From a virus: 25,018 nucleotides of DNA. Position numbers and translations under genes: made by a program. Positions within the stretch are counted from its first letter, which is position 1, and every line of letters begins with the position of its first letter. Below, in pieces: positions 1 to 6,986 of this stretch. Location of the stretch: positions 1 through 25,018 of the IMG/VR virus record IMGVR_UViG_3300034062_000184; one strand, given 5' to 3'. The notes under the pieces were generated by a model that saw nothing but the letters and a program-made list of their open reading frames with translations, made no database searches and was not told where the DNA came from.

Positions 1-256
1 CAACCGCAGCCTCTGCGCTGTCTTTATCGACGCCGGTCGCCCAGCACCATCCCAGCACTTGATCCTGCGTGAGATCGGCATACGGGGTGAACTGCTCGCC
101 CTGCACGACCGCAAAGCCACAGGTGCTGTACACGCTGCCGCTATAGGTGCCGTCGGTGCCGGAGAGGTTCCAATGCGCCGTGACAACGTAATCCGCGCCT
201 TCGGGTGCCTGCGGTACGCAGTTCAACTGCGAGATGTTCCATGTGTAGGTAATCAC
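1..256 (-). CDS. Conserved small phage protein, 3' end cut by window edge
   Basis: Reading the minus strand from a GTG at 256 gives an open frame of 85 codons that runs off the left edge without a stop. It begins VITYTWNISQLN and contains LSGTDGTYSGSVY and FTPYADLTQDQVLGW. This pattern matches a small family of phage proteins usually found just after the tail fiber genes, which I recall as DUF7936 (not verified here). The GTG overlaps the TGA of the upstream gene by 4 bases (GTGA), typical of coupled genes here. Two Trp and two Cys lie near the visible end (GWCWATG and STCGF). The function is unknown; a small soluble protein linked to the tail module is the most that can be said. The GTG start is supported by the overlap and by the family-like beginning. 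Confidence 0.75.
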   Translation of the reverse strand, partial: MITYTWNISQLNCVPQAPEGADYVVTAHWNLSGTDGTYSGSVYSTCGFAVVQGEQFTPYADLTQDQVLGWCWATGVDKDSAEAAV

Positions 257-405
257 TTCGCTTCCTCCTTCGGCAACAGCGGCTCGACCTGTGCCTTGAG
301 TTTGGCCCACAGCGGGTGTGCGCCTTGGCTCGTCGGCAGGGTGCCGAGCAGATTCACGATAGCGACCGCTTCTTCAAGCGTGACCTTCAGTTCAACTTCA
401 GACAT
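253..405 (-). CDS. Hypothetical 50-aa phage protein
   Basis: A 50-residue protein starting MSEVELKVTLEEAV. The ATG at 405 shares one base with the TAA of the upstream gene (TAATG), which favours this start over the longer reading frame from 435. The sequence is mostly helical in character: an amphipathic N-terminal half (LEEAVAIVNLLGTLP) followed by a Pro/Lys-containing tail ending PLLPKEEAK. No catalytic motif, signal peptide or membrane segment is visible. Short proteins of this kind (around 50-70 aa, a helix rich in Glu, Ala and Leu and a step 'LGTLPTSQGAHPLW') are common after fiber genes in podoviruses. Function unknown. Confidence 0.7.
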   Translation of the reverse strand: MSEVELKVTLEEAVAIVNLLGTLPTSQGAHPLWAKLKAQVEPLLPKEEAK

Positions 406-641
406 TACTGCACCTGCGGGGGAAGGGTTGACCATGCGTTGTTAGCGATGCCGAGATACCACGGCTCCGCGCCAAGTACCTCGTTAGCCTGCGGATCGTT
501 CACCGCCAGCACACAGCGCCAGTAGGTCTGCGAGATGACCTCGCCATCCTTTAGCACTTCTGTCGTCTTGCGAACGCCGATGCTGCCGTTGGGCTGCACG
601 TTAAATTCGCTGATAAAAACTCGTTCTTCAAAAGTCGCCAT
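405..641 (-). CDS. Conserved hypothetical protein downstream of tail fiber
   Basis: A 78-residue protein, MATFEERVFISEFNV..., with the stretches GVRKTTEVLKDGEVISQTYW and RCVLAVNDPQ. It resembles a family of small phage proteins encoded just after fiber genes, in which the core 'RKTT-V-KDG-VIS-(Q/S)-YWR' recurs. A clear AGGAG lies 7 bases before the ATG at 641. The predicted fold is mostly beta strand; no enzyme motif is seen. Its place between the fiber and two other small proteins suggests a fiber-associated or accessory role, but that is inference. The ending (AWSTLPPQVQ) overlaps the next gene start by one base. Confidence 0.75.
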   Translation of the reverse strand: MATFEERVFISEFNVQPNGSIGVRKTTEVLKDGEVISQTYWRCVLAVNDPQANEVLGAEPWYLGIANNAWSTLPPQVQ

Positions 642-668
642 GTTTATCTCCTATGGTAGGACTGTCCG

Positions 669-688
669 TCTGCACCGTCCGATGCAGA
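669..688 (-). other. Inverted repeat (RNA hairpin) upstream of a small tail-linked gene
   Basis: In the 50-base gap between the fiber stop and the next gene, the minus strand reads TCTGCATC-GGAC-GGTGCAGA. It can form an 8-bp stem (one T-G wobble) with a 4-base loop. No T-run follows on either strand, so it does not look like an intrinsic terminator. It could shape or protect the late mRNA upstream of the ATG at 641. Confidence 0.4.
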
Positions 689-691
689 TAA

Positions 692-2962
692 TTAAGATGC
701 CGGATATGTTGCTGAAATGTAAATATAAGCCGCTTCATTAACGCAATCTTGTTCCGTAATTGCGCCATCATCAGCAGAACCAAAAATTCTACCGGATGAA
801 CTGTTAAAATAAGCCGTTAGCATTGTTCCACCAGTCCAATTCAAATTATTAGTCATTACTGTTCCAATTGCTTCTGCGGTTGTATTAAAAGGCAAACCGC
901 CAATGCTTACTTTTCCAGTTCCAGTTAGGGCCGTGTACTCCAAATAAATGTTTATAGATACCAATCGCCCGACTTTTGTGTAATTTCCAACTTGCGAAAC
1001 ATATGTTGTAGTTCCTGGCGTGGTTGATCCGTTAATCGTCGGCGTAAATGTCCCCTCCTCATAATCATCCAGCGTGTTCGCGTTGGACGCTGCCGATTGC
1101 GTGGCGGGGAAGGTGATGCCGTTGCTGACTTGGATGACGCCGCCGTTTGCGGTTGCTGTGTTGACGCCGACCAGCAGTTCTCCCGCCGCCGTGATGCGGG
1201 CGCGTTCGGTGGCGTTGGTGGCAAAAATAAGTGGCGAGTTTATGTAATTGTAAAGGTAAGCATTTTCGCTAGAGTCAATGCCAACCGCTAACCCGCTTGA
1301 CGTTGTGGTTCCTGTAGTGCTGTTTTGAAAAAGAAAAAATGCTTCGTCGCTGGTAGAGTTGCGAACGCGGTTGCGATTTGTTGAACTACCAGAAACAACA
1401 TCAAGACGGTCAAGCGGACTCGCCGTGCCGATGCCGACGTTGCCCACGGCCCCTGTCTCCGTGGAGATTTTGAAATAACTAGTTGTATCGGTAGGGTCTA
1501 AAACATGAAGCGCATAACGCGCAGAGGCGCTGCCACCAGCAGTTATTTTTAGCCCAAATCCGTTGGTTGCATCACTATTTGTAATTATTTGAGCAACGCC
1601 ACTAGACGTTACAACTTGCAACTTCGCCGCCGGACTCGTCGTGCCGATGCCGAGGTCGCCGGAGGCGGTTAGCGTCATATTGATATTGCGGGCTGATGCT
1701 CCAGATGAAAAATTTATCGGCCCGTTATATGCGCCAAGGTACAAACCGCCCGTAGACGTGGCTTCAATAATTCCAGCGTTTGCCCACCCAGTAACGCCAA
1801 ACCCTAACGAGCCGCCCATTGCAAAAACAATGCGTTCGTCTGTGATGCTGCTACCGGCTGCGTCTGTGTTAACAATAGTATTGAAAATAGTCCCGGTTGA
1901 ATTCCCGGTGTTTGTTAACGTGCTGCCATCAAACGTCAGCGCACTCCCGCTCGTCGCCACCTTGCTGCCGTCCAGATACACCACGCCTCCGGCGGTGCCG
2001 GAGGAGAGGGTGAGGTTGCCCGAGAGTACCGCTGCACCGACGTTGACCGACGCGATAGAGGCACCCGTGACCGTGAGGCCCGTGACCACCGCCGTGCCGA
2101 GGTTAGCCGAGGCGATGCTGGCCGAGGTGCTGGTAAGGTTCGTGACCGTTCCCGTAGTGACGAGCGCCACCGCCGCATTAGCAGACGCAATGGAGGCCGA
2201 CGTAGAGGTGAGATTAGTCACCGTGCCTGTGGTAACAACCGCCACAGCCGCGTTTATAGAGGCCGTGGAGACGGTCGGCAGGTCTGACTTGCCCGTGACC
2301 GAGAGGGTGCTGCCGAGCGTTGCTGCGCCCGTAACGTTGAACGTGCCGCCGACCGACAGCGCCGAGGTGATCGACACGTTGGCCTGTAGCCCCGTGTTAC
2401 CCGTCACCGTCAGCGTGCCGTTGATCGTCGTATTGCCGAACGAGTTGGCGGCGTTAATCATTTGGAAGCGCGTGCCGTCATAGACGATGACGACGACTTC
2501 GCCCGAGTTGATGTCACCGGCTGCGAGGGCGGTGCTGCCGTCGCGGGTGATCGCCTTTGCGCCGAGGCCGTCTACGTTGATCGTGACCGCGCCTGTGTTG
2601 GCAGCGTTGGCGATGAAATAAAGAAGTTGACCGGCAGCGTAGGCGGTCAATTGCGGTGACATCGACCCTGTGATCGTGTCTGTCCCCGTGACCGTGATGA
2701 GTTTGGCGGCTGTGGACTGCACTTGACCCAAGTTCGCAGCGTCTGTGGCGGCGGTGCCTGCTCCAAGCGTCGTGATCTTGTTGTTGCCAAATGGGATGTT
2801 GGCCGTAACGGTGGTTTGGCCGTCCTTGGTGATAGCCGTAGAGAGGCCCGTCGCAAGGTCAGCGGTCAGCGAGTTAAAGACCGTGGCCGAAATGACGGTG
2901 TTAGCGACGACAGGTTGGCCTGCCGAGTTGATAAGGAACGTCCCGCTGCCGTTGTAACTCAT
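692..2962 (-). CDS. Tail fiber / receptor-binding protein, 756 aa
   Basis: The N-terminus (MSYNGSGTFLINSAGQPVV, then TVFNSLTADLATGLSTAITKDG and NKITTLGAGTAATDAANLGQV at about 60-81) matches the common virion-attachment start of podovirus fibers. A beta-rich shaft follows, with Ser/Thr/Val/Ala repeats at about residues 232-320. Two GIGT-SP linkers (438-443 and 510-515) of the type found in phage fibers come next, then an ATERARITAAGELLVG step (583-599). The C-terminal block contains LDDYEEGTFTPTI (631-643) and TTTYVSQVGNYTKVGRL, a known fiber end module. No S74 chaperone is present. The protein presumably sits at the tail tip and binds the host surface. GAGAGGA lies about 8 bases before the ATG. 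The coding DNA is strikingly mosaic in GC content (see findings). Confidence 0.85.
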   Translation of the reverse strand: MSYNGSGTFLINSAGQPVVANTVISATVFNSLTADLATGLSTAITKDGQTTVTANIPFGNNKITTLGAGTAATDAANLGQVQSTAAKLITVTGTDTITGSMSPQLTAYAAGQLLYFIANAANTGAVTINVDGLGAKAITRDGSTALAAGDINSGEVVVIVYDGTRFQMINAANSFGNTTINGTLTVTGNTGLQANVSITSALSVGGTFNVTGAATLGSTLSVTGKSDLPTVSTASINAAVAVVTTGTVTNLTSTSASIASANAAVALVTTGTVTNLTSTSASIASANLGTAVVTGLTVTGASIASVNVGAAVLSGNLTLSSGTAGGVVYLDGSKVATSGSALTFDGSTLTNTGNSTGTIFNTIVNTDAAGSSITDERIVFAMGGSLGFGVTGWANAGIIEATSTGGLYLGAYNGPINFSSGASARNINMTLTASGDLGIGTTSPAAKLQVVTSSGVAQIITNSDATNGFGLKITAGGSASARYALHVLDPTDTTSYFKISTETGAVGNVGIGTASPLDRLDVVSGSSTNRNRVRNSTSDEAFFLFQNSTTGTTTSSGLAVGIDSSENAYLYNYINSPLIFATNATERARITAAGELLVGVNTATANGGVIQVSNGITFPATQSAASNANTLDDYEEGTFTPTINGSTTPGTTTYVSQVGNYTKVGRLVSINIYLEYTALTGTGKVSIGGLPFNTTAEAIGTVMTNNLNWTGGTMLTAYFNSSSGRIFGSADDGAITEQDCVNEAAYIYISATYPAS
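2003..2269 (-). repeat. Tandem 25-aa repeats in the fiber shaft
   Basis: Fiber residues about 232-320 repeat with a period of 25 aa (75 bases), then a shorter 20-aa unit. TGTVTNLTSTSASIASAN occurs twice, identical in protein sequence, at residues 245-262 and 270-287. A third, weaker copy reads TGLTVTGASIASVN. The two identical peptides use different codons at most positions, so the repeat is old or held by protein-level selection. Confidence 0.85.
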
Positions 2963-2964
2963 CG

Positions 2965-5073
2965 TTAAATCCTCTCTCGTTGTGCCGCGCCAGTTGCGCC
3001 TATGCGCCCTGATGCTTGCTGTGCTGCCTTTTGCGCCGCCGCACGCCTGTCTATATACAATCTCAAGTTGCGCAGTTCATCTTGCGCAGGCTGGCCTTTT
3101 AACAACAACAATTCTGCCAACTGTTGTCGTTGCCGTTCCGTTAATTTTTTTGCACCGCCCTTTTCTGCAATCGTTGCTGCCGTTGTCAGTACGTCGCCTT
3201 GCGCCGCTTGTGTTGCTCGAAGCGCCTGTGCAAGCACGTTTTGATCTTGTTCGCCCATAATTAAGCGGCCAGTCTGCGAACCTTCACCCATTCGGGCAGT
3301 TTTTTGCAGTTCTGCCTCACGCAACACCGTGGCTTGAAAATCTCTAAAGTTGTTTCCAAAGATCAACCGCAACCGCTTCTGCATTGCAGGCGATTTCTGC
3401 AAATTCATCAGTTTGGTTTGCCCTGCCGGTGTTCCGGCCTGATCCCTTAACGCTTGGGCAGCGCCAAGACGGAATGCCCGCAACTGCGAAGGTTCCATGT
3501 CGTCAATAATGTCGGATATTTCCTCAACATCCTCGTTCATCACCTTGCGACCGCGCTCCATCGCGGTTTTAAGTTGCGTTTCGCTACCAAAGTTTGCGCG
3601 AGCAAGTTGGTAAATGCTTTGACCTTGATTGTCTTTCGGAGAAATCTGGTCAAGTTTGTCAATAAACTCGCGGCGCAAATTAGTGTAGGCGCGGCTTTTT
3701 TCGGTTGCTTTTCCAATGGGCGTTCTTGCGGCATCTTCAATGTCGTACAACGTCTTTTTTAGCGTGTCCAACACTTCAAACGGCACTCTGTCGCCCGGGC
3801 GCAAATTGCCAAGGTTAAGTTTTTCCATGCCTTCAACTAACGCCAGTTCTTCAGCCTCTGAAAACGCTTTGCTGGCGCGGCTAATTAATTTTGCAAGCCC
3901 AGCGTCAACCGGAAAATCAACATTTTCAAGTTGCGCGTAGTACGGCGCTGACTTTGCTCTGGCTTGTTCTGTGTATTGGTTGACAGTAGCGCGGTAGGGG
4001 ATGTTTTCCGCGTCTAAAGCGCGATCTGAAGCGGCAATAAGTCTATCGCCACGCTGATTGACAAGTGGCCGAGTGCCACGCTCAATCATGCCCATCGTTG
4101 AACCGGGCTGATTGCGGAGCAACCCTAATTCGCTACGTGTTGCCGCGCCTGTTGCGGCAATTGGAGCCTCTGGCCCAAGACCGCCGCCGCGAGGGCGTTG
4201 CAATCGCGCAGCAGCAACGGCAATCGGGTCAGCCTCAATGCCGCTCGTCAACATGTCCAATTCTTCTTGCAACTGCGCCTTTAGTTTAGACGGCCCGGGC
4301 AGCACTTTGAGTTGTCGCTCAAGTTCTGTAACGCGGTCTTGTTTCGAAATAGTGTCTGGCGGCATCCGCGCATACAGATCGCGCTGCAACAACTGTGCAA
4401 GACGTTCCCGCGCAGGTTGCAATTCAAAATCTTGACGCATTCCCGGCACCATTCTACGAATGGCCGCACCGCTGCCCTTAATGCCAAGGCCAGCCGCGCC
4501 GCCCGTAGCAATACCTGCGCCAGTTCCGTACAAAACGTCTGTCGCTAATTCTTGCGCGGTTTCCGCTTCACTTGCGCCTGCCGCACCCAATGCGCTTTGT
4601 CCTGCAATTGGGGCGATATAACCAGCGCCTCGACGAATTGCGTTAGCGCCCAACGGGGCGGCTGAACCGCCCATCGTGAACGGCACCGTAGCAAGGCCGC
4701 CTGCCGTTTCAAGAACGGGGGCCAATACGGGATTTCTTTCTGCAAACGCCGTCGTTGCGCCACGCACAAACTGCTGCATTGGCGGGCCTGCTTGCATAGG
4801 ATCAAACTGCGGCCCTTGAATGCCCGCCATGCCCATGCCGCGCTGCATTTGAGAAGCGCCGCGCATAGCCTCTGCGCCAGCCAACTCATCCAAGAATTGC
4901 GAGGTAAGCCCTTGGCCCGTGGTCAATACGCCTTGCAAAAATGGCGATGCTTGCGACCCCGCTTGGAAAGCGGTTGGCTTCAATTGTTGCAATTCTTCCC
5001 ATTTGCCGCCGCGAAAAACGTATCGCTGGCCCGTTTCTTTGTTGGTTGCTGTTGCGCCTTCTTGGTAAGCCAT
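2965..5073 (-). CDS. Large ejection-type internal virion protein, 702 aa
   Basis: The protein begins MAYQEGATATNKETGQRYVF and continues RGGKWEEL, a short 'A-N--TG---(v/f)--GKW' start seen on many phage virion proteins. Residues about 80-110 are Met/Gly/Pro-rich. Residues 114-200 form long Gly/Ala-rich hydrophobic stretches (ETAGGLATVPFTMGGSAAPL, LYGTGAGIATGGAAGLGI) that could insert in a membrane, as ejected podovirus proteins do. The remaining 500 residues are helical and charged, with coiled-coil character, ending in KKLTERQRQQLAELLLLKGQ and an Arg/Ala/Gln-rich tail. GGGGAG precedes the ATG at 5073, and the gap to the gene upstream is 11 bases. Size and place (after the tail genes, before the fiber) fit a DNA-ejection or tail-lumen protein. 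No peptidoglycan hydrolase motif is seen. The DNA is AT-richer than the capsid genes. Confidence 0.65.
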   Translation of the reverse strand: MAYQEGATATNKETGQRYVFRGGKWEELQQLKPTAFQAGSQASPFLQGVLTTGQGLTSQFLDELAGAEAMRGASQMQRGMGMAGIQGPQFDPMQAGPPMQQFVRGATTAFAERNPVLAPVLETAGGLATVPFTMGGSAAPLGANAIRRGAGYIAPIAGQSALGAAGASEAETAQELATDVLYGTGAGIATGGAAGLGIKGSGAAIRRMVPGMRQDFELQPARERLAQLLQRDLYARMPPDTISKQDRVTELERQLKVLPGPSKLKAQLQEELDMLTSGIEADPIAVAAARLQRPRGGGLGPEAPIAATGAATRSELGLLRNQPGSTMGMIERGTRPLVNQRGDRLIAASDRALDAENIPYRATVNQYTEQARAKSAPYYAQLENVDFPVDAGLAKLISRASKAFSEAEELALVEGMEKLNLGNLRPGDRVPFEVLDTLKKTLYDIEDAARTPIGKATEKSRAYTNLRREFIDKLDQISPKDNQGQSIYQLARANFGSETQLKTAMERGRKVMNEDVEEISDIIDDMEPSQLRAFRLGAAQALRDQAGTPAGQTKLMNLQKSPAMQKRLRLIFGNNFRDFQATVLREAELQKTARMGEGSQTGRLIMGEQDQNVLAQALRATQAAQGDVLTTAATIAEKGGAKKLTERQRQQLAELLLLKGQPAQDELRNLRLYIDRRAAAQKAAQQASGRIGATGAAQRERI

Positions 5074-5084
5074 TGCTGCTCCCC

Positions 5085-6365
5085 TTACCGTCGATCCAGC
5101 GTTGCGCCGGGAGGCAACTGGCTGCCATAAACCGCTGGCGCAACAATATCAGGCAACATTCCCGGCATATTTCGGAAATTAGGCAACTCTCGGTAACGCG
5201 ATCTAACGGCATTGCTGCGAACAATGTTGGCTCGCGCTGCTTTGTCGTTCAAATCGGCAAGATAACGCAAATTTTCATTAGTCATTTCAATTTGACCCGC
5301 TGCCGCTTTTTCCAAGAATTTGCGGTCGTTATCAGTAAATCCTTGACCAGAACCTAAACCGCTTGTCTTGACAAGAGAAAGCGTTGTTTTTGCAAGATTT
5401 GCCGACAAATTTTCCGTAACGCTTGCGCGATCACCGGCAATAAAGCCTGCACTTGAAAGCGCTTGCTCAAGACCAAGACGAGCGTTTGCGCCAAACCCTG
5501 TAATTGGGTTTTTTACTAATAGGTCGCGCACATTGTTTGCAACTTCAATTTGCCCCAGCGCGGCTTCGCCTGCCTTAATTGTTTCAAGGTCTTGCGCTGC
5601 AATGCCCTTGGCAAATTCATCAGCCAATACGTTAGTTGTTCTTTCGCCCGGCAACACAATCGTTTTGTTGCCTGTGGTGTCAGTTAAAAACTTTGCAAAC
5701 GCCGGGTTTTGTGACGCGATCAAAAATTCTTCGTATTTGTTTGGCAAATTAGGCGCTTTTGGCGGCTTTGCCAACGCAAACGGATCGCCCGTTTCTTGGT
5801 ATTTCTGACGGCTTTCTGGCGATGCTTCCATGATCGCCTCAAGACTGACCTGCGGCTGACGCGACAGCATCAATTGTGCGTACCGCTGCGCCATTGGCGT
5901 ACCGCTTGCCAGCGCACGGCTCAATGTTTCCTCGCGCTGTTGATACGTCGGCATCACGGTTTCCATCATGGGCTGTTGCGCCATTTCTGGTTGGTATGCA
6001 CTTGCAATGCCCGTGACATCAGTTTCTGGCAATGCACCACCCGTGACGCTGCGGGTTTGTGGGCCAAGGTCGCGGCGCAACGCTTCAAAGGCTTCCACAT
6101 CAGCCTGACGCGCTTTGGCTTCAGATTGCTCTGCTTTTTCGCCTAACTTCTTGGATGTATACGCCGACAACACGCGAGCAATTGCGTTGGCGGGAGTCGG
6201 TGTAGCCCGAAACCCTTGGAACGTATATGGCTCTGCTTCTGGCTCAAAAGCCTGTTGACGCAACATTTCTGCCAATTGCTGCTGACGCTGCGCTCGCAGC
6301 ATTTCCTCCTCGTAAGCCGAGGGAGCGCGAAATGTTGGGACGTTGCGAACTCTATTCTGCGCCAT
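5085..6365 (-). CDS. Ejection-type virion protein, 426 aa
   Basis: A mostly helical protein starting MAQNRVRNVPTFRAPSAYEE. The ATG at 6365 is preferred because GAGGAG sits 9 bases upstream; a TTG at 6371 would add two residues. The N-terminal helix contains QRQQQLAEMLRQQAFEPE, followed by a Pro-rich step and an ANAIARVLSAYTSKK segment. The C-terminal half (KNPITGFGANARLGLEQALS, SLVKTSGLGSGQGFTDNDRK, YLADLNDKAARANIV) matches a domain I recognise from large virion proteins of aquatic podoviruses, where it is usually annotated only as hypothetical or internal virion protein. Together with the 702-aa protein next to it, it may make the DNA-ejection apparatus; this is inferred from position and composition. 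It overlaps the upstream gene by 14 bases. Confidence 0.65.
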   Translation of the reverse strand: MAQNRVRNVPTFRAPSAYEEEMLRAQRQQQLAEMLRQQAFEPEAEPYTFQGFRATPTPANAIARVLSAYTSKKLGEKAEQSEAKARQADVEAFEALRRDLGPQTRSVTGGALPETDVTGIASAYQPEMAQQPMMETVMPTYQQREETLSRALASGTPMAQRYAQLMLSRQPQVSLEAIMEASPESRQKYQETGDPFALAKPPKAPNLPNKYEEFLIASQNPAFAKFLTDTTGNKTIVLPGERTTNVLADEFAKGIAAQDLETIKAGEAALGQIEVANNVRDLLVKNPITGFGANARLGLEQALSSAGFIAGDRASVTENLSANLAKTTLSLVKTSGLGSGQGFTDNDRKFLEKAAAGQIEMTNENLRYLADLNDKAARANIVRSNAVRSRYRELPNFRNMPGMLPDIVAPAVYGSQLPPGATLDRR

Positions 6366-6738
6366 CGTCAAAGTCTCCTCTGTACCGACCGCCCTGCGGG
6401 GTCGTCATCCCCGGCGACGACACGCGGGGACGCTGCATGTTGCCGATCTGCGGGGATCGCATTTGAGATGGCCGCATCGGCGTTGATCCCATGCGACCGG
6501 GTGCGCCCATCATCCCCGTTGTGCCGGGTTGTGCGGTCATTTGGGGGCCGTTGAAGTTCATCATCTGTGGGGCAACGCCCGTAGCGGTGTTTGGCGTAGC
6601 GCCGCTGTAGGCGAGGCTAGGACGCATTGCGGGCATGCCGTCACGCTGCCCCGGCGGTGCGCTGATGGAGCGGTTGCGTTCTTGCAGCGCCAGCATCTGC
6701 GCCATGCGCTGCGGTCGGTCGGGTCTAAATCCGTTCAT
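6352..6738 (-). CDS. Met/Pro/Gln-rich small virion-type protein, 128 aa
   Basis: A 128-residue protein of low complexity beyond its first 30 residues, rich in Met, Pro, Gly, Gln and Arg (for example MTAQPGTTGMMGAPGRMGST). The N-terminus holds a short predicted helix, RMAQMLALQERN, closely similar to one in the gene upstream. The ATG at 6738 overlaps the upstream TGA (ATGA). The composition suggests an intrinsically disordered protein, and its place between the S74-type protein and the ejection-type proteins suggests a small virion or assembly component. No family with known function is recognised. Confidence 0.65.
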   Translation of the reverse strand: MNGFRPDRPQRMAQMLALQERNRSISAPPGQRDGMPAMRPSLAYSGATPNTATGVAPQMMNFNGPQMTAQPGTTGMMGAPGRMGSTPMRPSQMRSPQIGNMQRPRVSSPGMTTPQGGRYRGDFDDGAE

Positions 6739-6986
6739 GCTAACCCCTGCGTGTTGATGGGCGTTACGGTGTCGTATGTGTTGCGGCCTACGCTTTGGCC
6801 GACGCGCTTGTTAGCCATTTGGCGCATTTTGAGCAGTTCAAGCGGGTCAATAGAGGCGGTGGGCGTAGCCATTGACGGAACGTTTGCGTAATCGGTGTTG
6901 ATGCGCTGATTGGCCTCTTGCAGCGCCAGCATTTCTGCGAGGCGTTGCCCATCGGTGCGGTCTTTGTACGTTTTGGCGTAGCGCAT
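6735..6986 (-). CDS. Small helical virion-type protein, 83 aa
   Basis: An 83-residue protein, MRYAKTYKDRTDGQRLAEML..., whose ATG at 6986 shares one base with the stop of the 1065-aa protein gene (TAATG). It carries the helix QRLAEMLALQEANQR, nearly repeated in the following gene. The rest is hydrophilic (LELLKMRQMANKRVGQSVGR). No enzyme or membrane motif is visible. The tight coupling to tail genes points to a virion accessory role, but the function is unknown. Confidence 0.65.
   Translation of the reverse strand: MRYAKTYKDRTDGQRLAEMLALQEANQRINTDYANVPSMATPTASIDPLELLKMRQMANKRVGQSVGRNTYDTVTPINTQGLA

Noticed and set aside
669-688. Hairpin read as an intrinsic terminator
   Set aside because: No T-run follows the stem on either strand.
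1641-2483. Plus-strand open frame of 280 codons
   Set aside because: Antisense shadow of the repetitive fiber shaft; Val/Thr/Pro composition only, no motif, and the fiber frame matches known fiber parts.
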